From NCBI RefSeq assembly GCF_030167915.1, contig NZ_JARGNB010000009.1, forward strand, positions 62,001-126,000: 64,000 nt of DNA, in the 5' to 3' direction. Source of the stretch: Aquabacterium humicola (lineage in GTDB: Bacteria; Pseudomonadota; Gammaproteobacteria; Burkholderiales; Burkholderiaceae_C). The notes under the pieces were generated by a model, which searched no databases, was not told the origin of the DNA, and worked only from the letters and a program-made list of their open reading frames with translations. This document shows, in pieces, positions 43,526 through 53,400 of this stretch. Each line of letters begins with the position of its first letter. Within the stretch, counting starts at the first letter, position 1. The translations under genes and the position numbers were made by a program.

Positions 43526-44737
43526 TCAAGCGCGCTGCGTCAGCGCCGGGTGCGCCCCGGCCGCCGCGGCGGCCACCGGTCTCGGCGCGCCGTTGAGCAG
43601 CCGGCCGATCCAGCGCCCGCGCACCAGCGCCTGGTAGGCCAGCAGGCAGGTGGTGGTGGTCAGCGCGATGTTCAGGCCGATCTTGGCCAGCGCCGGCAGC
43701 GGCGCGTGCCACAGCAGCGCGCCGAAGGCCACCGTCAGCGGGAAGTGCACGAGGTAGACCCAGTAGGCGCTGTCGGCCAGGTAGGCCAGCAGCGGCCGGC
43801 GCCGCGGCAGGTAGCGCAGGAAAAGGCCGATCGCCGCACCCGACCAGCACCAGGTCGCGAGGTTGTAGGCCGCGGCAGTCCAGGCCGTGGCGTTGGCCGG
43901 CGCGCGACCCTGCTGCACCGCTTCGACCAGCCCGCCCGCCGCCAGGAAGAACGGCACGCCGGCCAGCGCCAGCGGCCAGGCATGGCGCGCGTACAGCGGC
44001 AGCAGCGTGTCGCGGGCGCCGTACAGCGCGAGGCCGGCGGCGAAGAACAGGCCGTTATGCAGCCATTCGCTCCAGTGCGGCAGCAGCGAGCCGTGCGGCG
44101 CGACGATGCCGTGCGGATGGCCGAGGCCGGCGAGCACCAGCGGCACGGTCAGCACCAGCGGCCCCCACCAGCGCGAGATCAGCAGGCGCAGCCCCTGCGG
44201 CAGCACGCGTGCCCAGGCGGCCGGCAGTCGCCGCCCGAGCGCGAACGCACCGGCAGCCAGCAGCGCCAGCCACCACAGCAGGTAGAGGAACCACAGGTGC
44301 ATCGTATTGACCACCGGCCGGCCCGGCGGCGGCGTGAACAGCGTCGCATCGATGCCGAAGCGGCCATGCCGGGCATTGAACACGTACAGCAGCACCGCCA
44401 GGATCGTCGCCACCACCACCGGCACCCAGAACACCAGGAAGGGCAGCGCGATGCGCCGGAAGCGGTGCCGCACCATGCCGCCGATGCCACGCTGCTGCAC
44501 CAGCATCGCGACGAAGAAGCCGGCGACGATGAAGAACACCGGCATGCGGAAGGCATGGATGAAGGCCATGCCCAGGTCGGCGAAGCGGGTGCTGGCACTG
44601 TCGTGCCATGGCAGCGGCGAGCGGCCGACGGTGAACATCGCGATCACGTGGATCACGATGCCCAGCCACATCATCACGGCGCGCAGGTTGTCCAGCGCGT
44701 GCAGTCGGGCGGTTGGGGTCGGGTTCATGGAAGTCAT
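43526..44737 (-). CDS. Acyltransferase family 3 membrane protein (OpgC/MdoC-like)
   Basis: A 403-residue integral membrane protein with about ten helices. It starts ARLHALDNLRAVMMWLGIVIHVIAMF, which holds the arginine and the catalytic-type histidine of acyltransferase family 3. MPVFFIVAGFFVAMLVQQRG, RRIALPFLVFWVPVV and MHLWFLYLLWWLALL are the other conserved blocks. Such proteins transfer acyl groups (for example succinyl) to periplasmic glucans or other glycans. The substrate is unknown here. It is last in a MerR-MFS-acyltransferase operon, 10 bases after the MFS gene. ATG 44728 is an alternative start. Confidence 0.83.
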   Translation of the reverse strand: MTSMNPTPTARLHALDNLRAVMMWLGIVIHVIAMFTVGRSPLPWHDSASTRFADLGMAFIHAFRMPVFFIVAGFFVAMLVQQRGIGGMVRHRFRRIALPFLVFWVPVVVATILAVLLYVFNARHGRFGIDATLFTPPPGRPVVNTMHLWFLYLLWWLALLAAGAFALGRRLPAAWARVLPQGLRLLISRWWGPLVLTVPLVLAGLGHPHGIVAPHGSLLPHWSEWLHNGLFFAAGLALYGARDTLLPLYARHAWPLALAGVPFFLAAGGLVEAVQQGRAPANATAWTAAAYNLATWCWSGAAIGLFLRYLPRRRPLLAYLADSAYWVYLVHFPLTVAFGALLWHAPLPALAKIGLNIALTTTTCLLAYQALVRGRWIGRLLNGAPRPVAAAAAGAHPALTQRA

Positions 44738-44747
44738 CGAGTGTGTC

Positions 44748-46067
44748 TCAGGCCGCCGGCGCCAGTTCGCTGACGTGCCGCAGGCGCGTGCCGGCTAGCG
44801 CGATCACCACCACCGCCAGCAGCGCGACGCCGCAGCCGAGGAACAGCATGTCCAGACGCAGCCCGCGCATCAGCCAGCCGGTCAGGGCCGACGACAGCGG
44901 CGCCAGGCCGACGAAGATGAACATGAACAGGCTCATCGCGCGGCCCAGCATCGCCGGGGCGACGCGCTGCTGGATCCACGTGAAGATTGCTACCTGCATG
45001 AAGCCGCCGAGCACGCCGATCGCCAGCAGCAGCGCCCCGCCCTGCCAGGTGGCGCCGATGCGGCCCATCGGCATGAACAGCAGCGCGACCAGCGCATCGA
45101 CCGCCAGCATCGTCAGCCCCAGGCTGCCGAGCCGCCAGTGCGGCCGCGCGCCGGCGATGGCCATGCCCACCAACGTGCCGGCGCCATGCGCGGCCAGCAG
45201 CACGCCGAAACCGGCGCCGCCGATCGCCGGCACCGCATCGGCCAGCAGCGGCAGCGCGATGTGGATCGGCCCGGTGATCAGCAGCGCCACCGCGGCCCAG
45301 TAGAGCAGGCAGCTGCGCAGCGGCACGTCGCGCCAGACAGTGCGCAGGCCTTCGGCGACGGCGGCCAGCACCGCCTGCGGGACGGCGGGCGTGGCGTGGC
45401 GCATGCGCACCTTCGGCAGCGTCCAGGCGGACACTGCGAAGGTCAGCGCGTCGAAGGCGAATGCGAGGGTGAGACCACGGGCATCGGCGATGCGCCCGGG
45501 GCCGGTGGCCGCCGCGGGCTCGGCCGACAACCAGATCAGCAGCGCCGCGAGCACCGGCCCGAGGAACATCGTCAGCTGGCGCAGCCCGAGCATCAGCCCG
45601 TTCGCGGCCGCCAGCTGCGTGCGTTCGACGACCTGCGGCAGCATCGCGGTGCCGGCCGGGATGCTGAACGCGGTGGCCAGCCCGATGCCCAGGGCCAGCA
45701 CGTAGAGCAGCGGCAGGGTCAGCGTGCCGGTCCACACCAGCACCGCCAGCGCGGCCAGCAGCACCGTGTTGACGTGCTTGGTGACCATCATCACGCGCTT
45801 GGGGGAATGCCGGTCGACCAGCGCACCGCCGATCAGCAGGAAGGCCGCGCGCGGCACGCCCATCATCGCGATCACGGTGCCCAGCACCAGCGGATCGCGG
45901 CTGAGCTGCAGCACCAGCCACGGCAGCGCGACCAGCGTGAACTGGTCGCCCAGCATCGACAGCAGGCCGCCGCCGACCAGCCAGGCGACGTTGCGGTCGC
46001 GCAGCAGAGCGCCGCGCGGCGGTGGCGTGCGGGAGGAAGCTTGGGGAGAAGGGGTCGCTCGTGTCAT
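44748..46067 (-). CDS. MFS transporter (multidrug efflux-like)
   Basis: A 439-residue major facilitator with 12 membrane helices. The helix 2-3 loop GGALVDRHSPKRVMMVTKHVN is the motif-A equivalent. LGIGLATAFSIPAGTAMLPQVVERTQLAAANGL is characteristic of the enterobactin exporter EntS/macrolide efflux-like branch. The central loop (VRMRHATPAVPQ) separates the two halves. It probably exports a small molecule or drug. It lies directly behind a MerR gene (23 bases), the common arrangement for drug-responsive efflux. ATG 46067 follows a GGAGG-free but GA-rich region; the longer upstream frame overlaps the MerR gene antiparallel-free and lacks family features. Confidence 0.85.
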   Translation of the reverse strand: MTRATPSPQASSRTPPPRGALLRDRNVAWLVGGGLLSMLGDQFTLVALPWLVLQLSRDPLVLGTVIAMMGVPRAAFLLIGGALVDRHSPKRVMMVTKHVNTVLLAALAVLVWTGTLTLPLLYVLALGIGLATAFSIPAGTAMLPQVVERTQLAAANGLMLGLRQLTMFLGPVLAALLIWLSAEPAAATGPGRIADARGLTLAFAFDALTFAVSAWTLPKVRMRHATPAVPQAVLAAVAEGLRTVWRDVPLRSCLLYWAAVALLITGPIHIALPLLADAVPAIGGAGFGVLLAAHGAGTLVGMAIAGARPHWRLGSLGLTMLAVDALVALLFMPMGRIGATWQGGALLLAIGVLGGFMQVAIFTWIQQRVAPAMLGRAMSLFMFIFVGLAPLSSALTGWLMRGLRLDMLFLGCGVALLAVVVIALAGTRLRHVSELAPAA

Positions 46068-46090
46068 GGCCGCCACTGTGCGGCCTGACG

Positions 46091-47131
46091 TCACGTGAGG
46101 GTCAAGTCCGTCGAGCCGGTGATCGCGGCGCTGGCCTGCACCAGGAACTGCCGCACCTCGAAGGGCATCACCGCGCCGGCGCGCAGCAGCGGCTCGGCGT
46201 CGTAGGCCCGCTGCAGCTTCTGGCGCAGCCCCTCGTCGCCGCCGGTCAGGCGATGCACCAGCTGGCGCCACTGCGCCACCAGCGGCCGCGCCGCAGGGTC
46301 GTCGGGTGCGATGCCGGCGTCGAGCAGCGCCTGCACCGGCGCCACCAGCGCCTGCCAGTCCGCCGCCGGCACCACGCCGATGCGGCGCAGCTCGTCGACG
46401 CTGATGTAGCGGAAATAGATCGACAGCCGCAGCTTCGCCGCCGCGTCGATGTAGTCGGCCAGCGCCGGGTCGATGCGCTGCGGGCTGTGCATGCTGGTCT
46501 CGGCGCGGAACATCTCGCCCCAGCGGTCCATCAGGCCGAAGTCGCCCTGCATCCAGCAGTGCATCAGGTTCATCCAGCGCTGCGCCAGCGCCTGCACCGC
46601 CGGATGATCGGCCGGCAGGTCGCGCGCCATGGCGGCGCGGATCTCGACCGCCGCGTCCTGGAGCTGGGCATCGACCTCGCGCCAGTTGGCGAAGATGCGG
46701 CGGATCTCGTCGGTGTCGAACCAGCGGCTGCAAGTGGTCATCAGCTGCAGCGTCTCGAGCCAGTCGTCGAGCTCGGGCTGCTCGCCGTGGTCGAACTTGT
46801 CCTGCACCAGCAGCAGCCGATCGCGCAGCGCGGTGGCCTCGGCGATCTGCTGCTCCAGCACGCCGAGCTGGCGGCCGAGGATGCGCATCAGGTGGTTGGC
46901 GCCGCCGTTGCCCGACCCCTCGTTCAGCAGGCGGCCGATGTCCTCCAGCGGCAGCCCCAGCGCGCGCAGCGCCTGGATGCCGTGCAGCCGCGCGACGTCG
47001 TCGCGGTTGTAGAGCCGGTAGCCGCCGTCGGAGCGGCCCGACGGCCGCAGCAGGCCGATCGCGTCGTAGTGGTGCAGTGTGCGCACGGTGAGCCCGGTGC
47101 GCCGGGCGAGCTCGCCGACCTTCAGGTGCAT
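46091..47131 (-). CDS. MerR-family regulator with large ligand domain (TipA/BltR-like)
   Basis: A 346-residue regulator. The N-terminal MerR helix-turn-helix and wing are clear (KVGELARRTGLTVRTLHHYD, SDGGYRLYNRDDVARL, ALRALGLPLEDIG). A dimerisation coiled coil follows (LGVLEQQIAEATALRDRLLL). Residues about 130-340 form an all-helical effector-like domain of unknown ligand (WMNLMHCWMQGDFGLMDRWGEMFR). No cysteine-based metal site is seen, so an organic ligand is more likely than a metal. It heads the operon with the MFS exporter and acyltransferase. ATG 47131 has AAGGA seven bases upstream. Confidence 0.87.
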   Translation of the reverse strand: MHLKVGELARRTGLTVRTLHHYDAIGLLRPSGRSDGGYRLYNRDDVARLHGIQALRALGLPLEDIGRLLNEGSGNGGANHLMRILGRQLGVLEQQIAEATALRDRLLLVQDKFDHGEQPELDDWLETLQLMTTCSRWFDTDEIRRIFANWREVDAQLQDAAVEIRAAMARDLPADHPAVQALAQRWMNLMHCWMQGDFGLMDRWGEMFRAETSMHSPQRIDPALADYIDAAAKLRLSIYFRYISVDELRRIGVVPAADWQALVAPVQALLDAGIAPDDPAARPLVAQWRQLVHRLTGGDEGLRQKLQRAYDAEPLLRAGAVMPFEVRQFLVQASAAITGSTDLTLT

Positions 47132-47195
47132 CGTCGATCCTTGGGTTCGATGCACCGGATTGTCGACCGGCCGGCGGCCGCCGGGGTCGGCGCCG

Positions 47196-49160
47196 TCAGT
47201 ACTGCGCCGGCTCCTTGAAGGTGGCGCGCCGCAACCAGCCGCCGCTGTCGACGACGAACAGGTCGCCGGCCTCGCGTTGCAGCAGGCCGAACCCGTCGGC
47301 CTGGTAGGCGGCGATGTTGCGTCCGCCCAGGCCGAAGTCCCACTCGGGCCGCACGCTGAACGGCTCCGGCCCGCCGGCCGGCCGGGCCAGTTCGTTGGCC
47401 AGCTTGGGCAGCCGGCCGAGGACCCGCCGCACGCGGCCGGGGTCGAAGCGCACGATGTCGACGCCGGACATCGATCCGCCGTAGCCCCCTTCGATCACCA
47501 GCACCGCGCCGGTGGTCTCGCCGCCCTGCACCGCGCGCCCCTCGCGGTGGTCGACCGTGCCGGCCGCCGCATCGAGCGGCCATTCCGACGGCCGCAGCTG
47601 CGCCGCGATGTAGCCGGTGGCCAGGCGCTGGTGGGCCGCGCCGTCGCTGCGCACGACATGCAGGCCGCCGTAGTAGGTGTCGATGCCGTCCTGCACGTAG
47701 ACGTCCTCGCCGATCGTCGCGAGCGTGAGGTCCAGGCCGCGGCCCGACAGCGTGGCCAGCACGTCCGGGTCACCCCCGGCCTTGGGCACCGAGATCAGCG
47801 CGGTCGATCGGAGGTTGCCGGCGACCATCACCACCCGCGTCGGCGTCAGGAAGAGGCGGCCGTCGGTCAGCGGCACGGCCGCGCTGACGATGCGCGTGCT
47901 CAGGTCGTAGCCCACGTGCAGCAGCGCGCGCCCGTCCTGGCCCAGCAGGTACAGGCCGCTCGCATCGGACGCTATCACCGTGCCCTGGATCTGGATGCCC
48001 GCCCCCTTGAACAGCGTCACCGGCGCGCCGCCGGACAGGCGCTGCGCGCGCAGTTCCTGCTCGGCCGGATGGAAGCCGCTGCCCTGCGTGTAGAGCAGGA
48101 AGCGGCCGGCGCCCTGGCCGTGCACGCCGTGCGCACGCACCTCGGCATCGGCGTTGCCGGCATCGACCAGCGTGCGCTGCACCGCCAGCGTGGCATCGGT
48201 CAGCAGGATGCGCTGGTCCGCCTGCAGCAGCAGGCCCTCGATCGCGCCCTGCGGATCGCGCACCGCATCCACCGGCTCGGCGTCCAGCGTCACCGGCGCA
48301 TCGTCGGGCCCCATGCCGGCGCGCACCGCGCGCCACGACCACGTGCTGTAGCAGTTGGCCACGCCCACCGCCGGCGCCCGGAATATGAGCCAGGCGTTCT
48401 GCGGCGCCGGCAGGTTCTGGAAGACACGCGGCCCGGTCTCGCAAGCCCCAAGCGTCGAGAGCGTGGACAGCCGCGACGACGCCGGCAGCGCGCCCGGCGC
48501 CGGATGCAGGTCGAGCCGGTAGAGCCGACCGTTGCGGAAGTAGGTGCGCCAACGTTCGCGCAGCCCGGTCGACATGCGCCGCGGGGCATCGATGTCGGCC
48601 GCGAAGAGGCGCGCATGCGGCATCCACTCGCCGGCCTTCTCCAGCGTCTGCACGCGGCCGGGGTCGCTCGCATCCACCGCCACGAGGTCGCCGACCGGCC
48701 GCGACTTGGCGAAGTCGAAGAACTGCACCTGAGCGTCGCGCGGGCGGCCCGACAGGGGCGCCTCGCCGGCCAGCCAGAGCGGCGCCACCGGCTGCGCGAC
48801 GAAGACCGACAGCGGCCCGGCATACACCGGCGCGCTGCCGAACGGCCCGCCCATCACGTAGACGCCCAGGAATTCGTAGCCCAGCCCGGCGCTCACGACG
48901 ACGCCGACGTAGGTGCCGGTGGCCGGATAGTGGCGGTAGAGGAACGGCGGCAGCGCCTGCGTCGGCTGGCGCGACGGGAAGTACGCGGGGTAGGCCTGCT
49001 CGACGAAGTCGAGCAGCCGGCGCGCGGCCTGGTCGGGCGTCAGGTGTGCCTGGGCCGTGGCGGTCGCCGGCAGCACCAGGGCCTGCACGACCAGGCCGAG
49101 CACGATGCTGGCGGCGGCGCGCTGCAGCCGTCGGAGCAGGCCGTGCAGCAGCGGCGTCAC
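47196..49160 (-). CDS. Secreted protein with shared N-terminal module and WD/propeller-like body
   Basis: A 654-residue protein not assigned to a named family. The signal peptide covers about residues 1-37 (ending ATATAQA). Residues about 40-120 form a module with YPAYFPSRQPTQALPPFLYRHYP and LGVYVMGGPFG. The same module occurs in the lipoprotein encoded just upstream at 49157. The rest has many repeated beta-strand patterns (ASDASGLYLLGQDGRALLHVGYD, LATIGEDVYVQDGIDTYYGG) suggestive of a beta-propeller that reads like a reporter of stored values. Periplasmic or extracellular location is expected. It overlaps the upstream gene by four bases. Confidence 0.7.
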   Translation of the reverse strand: MTPLLHGLLRRLQRAAASIVLGLVVQALVLPATATAQAHLTPDQAARRLLDFVEQAYPAYFPSRQPTQALPPFLYRHYPATGTYVGVVVSAGLGYEFLGVYVMGGPFGSAPVYAGPLSVFVAQPVAPLWLAGEAPLSGRPRDAQVQFFDFAKSRPVGDLVAVDASDPGRVQTLEKAGEWMPHARLFAADIDAPRRMSTGLRERWRTYFRNGRLYRLDLHPAPGALPASSRLSTLSTLGACETGPRVFQNLPAPQNAWLIFRAPAVGVANCYSTWSWRAVRAGMGPDDAPVTLDAEPVDAVRDPQGAIEGLLLQADQRILLTDATLAVQRTLVDAGNADAEVRAHGVHGQGAGRFLLYTQGSGFHPAEQELRAQRLSGGAPVTLFKGAGIQIQGTVIASDASGLYLLGQDGRALLHVGYDLSTRIVSAAVPLTDGRLFLTPTRVVMVAGNLRSTALISVPKAGGDPDVLATLSGRGLDLTLATIGEDVYVQDGIDTYYGGLHVVRSDGAAHQRLATGYIAAQLRPSEWPLDAAAGTVDHREGRAVQGGETTGAVLVIEGGYGGSMSGVDIVRFDPGRVRRVLGRLPKLANELARPAGGPEPFSVRPEWDFGLGGRNIAAYQADGFGLLQREAGDLFVVDSGGWLRRATFKEPAQY

Positions 49161-50344
49161 GGCGTCACCGCCTGGCCATTCAGCCGGATCGACAGCGTCT
49201 GCATCGTGGTCGTCACGCCGCCCGCGACGATGACCTGCTTCAGATCGAAGCCCTTGCCATCGGCCACCCAGGTCGTGCTCACCACGCCCGGCTCCTCCAC
49301 GGTGGTCGACTCGAACACGCAGGCATCGAAGCGGCCTGCAGGCACGGTCACCTTCTCCCGCCGCAGGAAGCGCAGCGTCTCGGTGACCGCGTACTGCGAG
49401 CTGGTCTCGCGTGTCACCGGCGCCTGATTGCCGATCGTGGTCGTGCTGACCGACTGTTCGTGGTACGTGGTGGCCATCGTCGCGCTGCCACCGAGCGGGA
49501 TCGCGTACTCCCTTCGAACCAGCGGCGGCACGGTGACGCTGCGGCCGCTGCCGGTGCCGGTCACCGTGATGCCGCCGACGCTCTGGGTCGTCGTGAACGG
49601 CAGCGCCACGGTGCCGTAGAAGGTGACCTCGGCCGGTCCGGTCTTGCGCGAGTAGACGAGGATGTCCGACGCACCCGGGGTGCCGTCCGGAATGCCGCCG
49701 GCGAATCCGCTGTCGACCATGCGCTGCAGCGCCTCGACCGCGTCGTGGCCTTCGTAGGCCTTGGGCCCACGCACCGTGAGGTCGATGGTCTGCGTCACGC
49801 CGTGCATGCCCATGCCGTTGCTGCTCTCGAAGCGGCGCACCATCACCAGGCGCGTGCCGGCGACGCCCTCGGTGGACAGCAGCAGGTCGTGGCAGCCGTT
49901 GCTGCTGCCGCTGGGGCCGGGGCCTCCGCCCGGGTCCACCGGCGTGATGAAGGCCGAGAGCGGCCCGACCAGCGTGGGCGCATCACCGAAAGGCCCGCCC
50001 ATCACGTAGACGCCCAGGTGCTCGAAGCCCATGCCGGCGGTGATCACGACGCCGAGGTAGACGCCGGTCTGCGGGTAGTGGCGGTAGACGAACGGCGCCA
50101 GCGACTGCGTCGGCTGCGCGCTCGGGAAGTACTGCGGGTACTGCGCCTGCGCGAAATCCATCAGCTGCCGCGCGGCCTCGGCCGGCGCCACCGAAGCGGC
50201 GCTCAGTGCCCGCGCACGCAGGCGCAGCTGCTCGGCGGCCCGTTGGGCGCCGGTCGCCTGCGAAGGCGGGTCGCCACCGCCGCAGGCGGCCAGAAGGACC
50301 GCCAGCAGCCAGGGGGCGCAGCGTCGAGGCCAGGGTCGCGTCAT
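49157..50344 (-). CDS. Lipoprotein with the same N-terminal module
   Basis: A 395-residue lipoprotein of unknown function. The N-terminus ends in the lipobox LLAACGGG (Cys near residue 21). Residues about 55-135 carry the module YPQYFPSAQPTQSLAPFVYRHYP and LGVYVMGGPFG found in the next gene. A Gly/Pro/Ser linker (VDPGGGPGPSGSS) leads to a beta-rich C-terminal domain (VTETLRFLRREKVTVPAGRFDACVFEST), a pattern seen in lipoproteins that bind hydrophobic ligands. It is translationally coupled (ATGA) to the 47196 gene. Its start is 73 bases downstream of the BTAD regulator stop. Confidence 0.72.
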   Translation of the reverse strand: MTRPWPRRCAPWLLAVLLAACGGGDPPSQATGAQRAAEQLRLRARALSAASVAPAEAARQLMDFAQAQYPQYFPSAQPTQSLAPFVYRHYPQTGVYLGVVITAGMGFEHLGVYVMGGPFGDAPTLVGPLSAFITPVDPGGGPGPSGSSNGCHDLLLSTEGVAGTRLVMVRRFESSNGMGMHGVTQTIDLTVRGPKAYEGHDAVEALQRMVDSGFAGGIPDGTPGASDILVYSRKTGPAEVTFYGTVALPFTTTQSVGGITVTGTGSGRSVTVPPLVRREYAIPLGGSATMATTYHEQSVSTTTIGNQAPVTRETSSQYAVTETLRFLRREKVTVPAGRFDACVFESTTVEEPGVVSTTWVADGKGFDLKQVIVAGGVTTTMQTLSIRLNGQAVTP

Positions 50345-50417
50345 CGGTGGGCTCCACGTTCGGCAATCGAACGCAGCTTGCGCACGGCGCGTTACCCACG
50401 GGTTACCCGGGGACCGG

Positions 50418-53400
50418 TCAACGCTCCGTCAGCAGGGCCCGGTTCACCGGCTGGCGATGGTCGTGGCTGTCGTGGAAGGCCGGTGGCAGGCTGGCCCGCA
50501 GGCGCATCAGATCGGCACGCGCGCGTTCGCCGAAGCGCGCCGCCTCGTCGGCGCGGCCGCCCGCGCGCAGCGCGCGCAGCAGGGCCAGCCACAGCGTGGG
50601 CCGATAGAACCCGGACGGCACCAGCGGCGACGCGGCAGCGGCCAGCGCGCTCGTCCGTTCCGCGGCCTCCGCGGTGCGGCCCGCCCGGCGCAGCGCATCG
50701 ACGGTCAGCACCTCGGCGCCGTGCGCATGGCCCATCAGTTCGGCCTGCCGCGCCTCGCAGGCGACCTGCTCGGACAGCACCAGCGCTTCGGCCGGCGGCA
50801 GCAGGCGCAGGCGCTCCAGCTGGATGCCGAGCCGGACGTCGACCCGGTCGGCTGCGGCCAGCCGGGCCAGCGCGCGGTCCAGGCCCGGCAGTGCGCTGCG
50901 GCCCTGGCCCTCGTCCAGCAGCGCACGCGCCGCTTCGAGGCGCGCGGCGATGAAGGCCGGCAGGCCCTCGCCATGGCCCTGCAGCACCCGGGCGGCGCGC
51001 GCCCACTGGCCGAGCTGCAACCACAGCAGCGCGAGGTGCGACGCGGTGTTGGCGGTCCACAGCGCATTGCCATCGGCGACGAACGCGGCATGCGAACGCT
51101 CCAGCCGCTCGATCGCCTCGCCGAGCCGTCCGGCATCACGGCACATCGCGCCCAGCGTCATGTCCATGCCGCTGGCCAGGCCGGCCAGCCCGTCGTGCTG
51201 CTGCCGCAGCGCCAGCCCCTGCTCCGTCGCGGCGATGGCCGCGGTGGGATCGCCCCAGTACACCCGGTTGACGCCGAGGTTCGCGTACATCGTGGCCGCG
51301 GTGCCGACATCGCGCGCGTCGATGGCCAGCGCGATGCCGCGCTGCAGGTGCTCGAAGCCCTCGCGCCGGCGGTTGCAGCGTTCGAGCACGGTGCCGAACT
51401 CGCCCAGGAATTCGTAGCGCGCCCGTGGGTCGTCCAGCGCCTGCAGCCGCGACAGGCACGATTCCAGCGCCCGGGCGGCATCGGCCGCGCGGCCCAGGTT
51501 CAGCAGCGCCACCGCGAGCCGCCGGGTGCCGAGCACGGCGGCCTCCGGATCGGCGGCCAGCTGCACGATGGCCGCCGGCATCGCCGCGACCACCGGCTCG
51601 AACTCGCCGAAGACGATCTGCGCCTCGGCCGCGGCCAGCGCGCAGCGGGCCCGCCCCGGCTCGTCGACGGGCCGGGCTTGCAGCGCCTGCAGCGCAGCGC
51701 GCAGCTCATCGCCACCGGCGCACTGCACCAGCGCGCCGATGCGGTCGCACTCGGCCGCGAACGCCGCCTCGTCGAGCCCGGCAGCGCGGAAATCCTGCGC
51801 GGCGGCCTGCAGCAGTTCGGCTTCCTCGCGCCGGCGGCCGGCCGCCAGTGCACCGGCCGCGGCGCGCCGCCATTGCGCGGCCGCGTCGGCGGGCCGGCCG
51901 GCACGGCGCAGGTGCTCGGCCACCCGGGCCGGGGCGTCGGTGGCCGCGATGTACGCCGCGATCTGCCCGTGCAGCGGGCGGGCGATGGCCTCGGGCACGC
52001 TGCGCAGCGCCGCCTCGCGCACGAGGTCGTGCGCGAAGCCGTCGCCGGACAGCAGGCCGGCGGCCTCGAGCTCGCGCCACGGCGCGGCCAGGTCCAGCGC
52101 ATGCACCTGCAGCACGTGGGCGGCCAGCGGCACCGAGAAGTCGACGTCGGCCAGCGCCGCCAGCTGCAGCAGCCGGCGCGCGCCGGGCTCCAGCGGCTGC
52201 AGGCGCTGCTCGATCAGCCTGGCCAGGCTGTGCGGCTGCGGCAGCGGGCCCGGCCGGGGTGGCAGCGCGGCGTCCGCCGACCACGCCGCGCGCAGCGTCT
52301 CCAGCAGCAGCATCGGATGACCGCCGGTGCGGGCCTGCAGCGCCTGCGCCCAGGCGTCGGTCTCCAGGCCCGGCAGCGCCAGCGAGCAAAGCAGCTCGTG
52401 CACGGCCTCTGCGGACAAGGGCTCGAGCGCCAGCACGATCGGCCCGCTGCCCGGATCCGATTCGTCCTGCCAGCGCTGCAGCAGCGCGGGTCGTTCGGCG
52501 CTGCGCACCGCCAGCAGCCAGCGCGGACCGCTGACGTCCAAGGTGAGCGGCAGCAGGATCTCGAGCGACGCGTCGTCGGCGTAGTGCAGGTCGTCGAGCC
52601 CGAAAAGGCGCAGGCCGCCCGCGGCCGCGCGCACCAGCTCGCGCGCCAGCGCCGCCTGCAGGCGGGCCGGCGACGGCGCGCTTGCGGAGCGCCCCACCCC
52701 GCCCGGCTGCAGCGCGGCCAGCTCGCCGCGCACGCCCTCGTCCGGCGGCGGGCCCTGGTGATCGGCCAGCGCCTGCAGCAGCCGCACCAGCACGGCATGC
52801 GGCACGCGCCGGTCACCCGGCCTCGCGTCCACCAGCAGGCCGGGACCGGCCGCCTGCAGGCGATCGACGAGCAGGCGCGTCTTGCCGATGCCGGGCTCGC
52901 CGCTGAGCAAGGCCGGCCGCCCGAGCGCGGCGGCGTCGTCGAGGCGCCGCCAGGTCGCATCGCGGCCGACCAGCCGCGGCGGGCGCAGCAGGGCCAGCGG
53001 CGGCGCCGCCGGCGACGCGGGACCGGGCAGGCCGCTGCCGACGATGCGCTCGGCCAGCGCGCGGGTTTCCGCGCCGGGCGGTTCGCCCATCTGCTGCTGC
53101 AGCGCACGGCGGCAGGCCTCGTAGGCCACCAGCGCGGCGGTGCGGTCGCCACGCAGGTAGTGCAGGCGCATCAGCCGGCGATGGGCATGTTCGCTGTGCG
53201 GTTCATGCTCCAGCAGCCGTTCGGCGTACTGCAGCGCCAGCGCCAGCCGTCCAGCTGCTTCCAGGCGCTCGGCCTGGCCGCTCAGCGCCTCGCGGCGGGC
53301 GCCGCGCCAGCGCTCGCGCGCCGCGGCCACCCAGTCGGCGAGCTCACCGCTGTCCGTGTAGTCCAGCCCACCGAGCAGCTCGCCGCGCGGCGGCCCGGCA

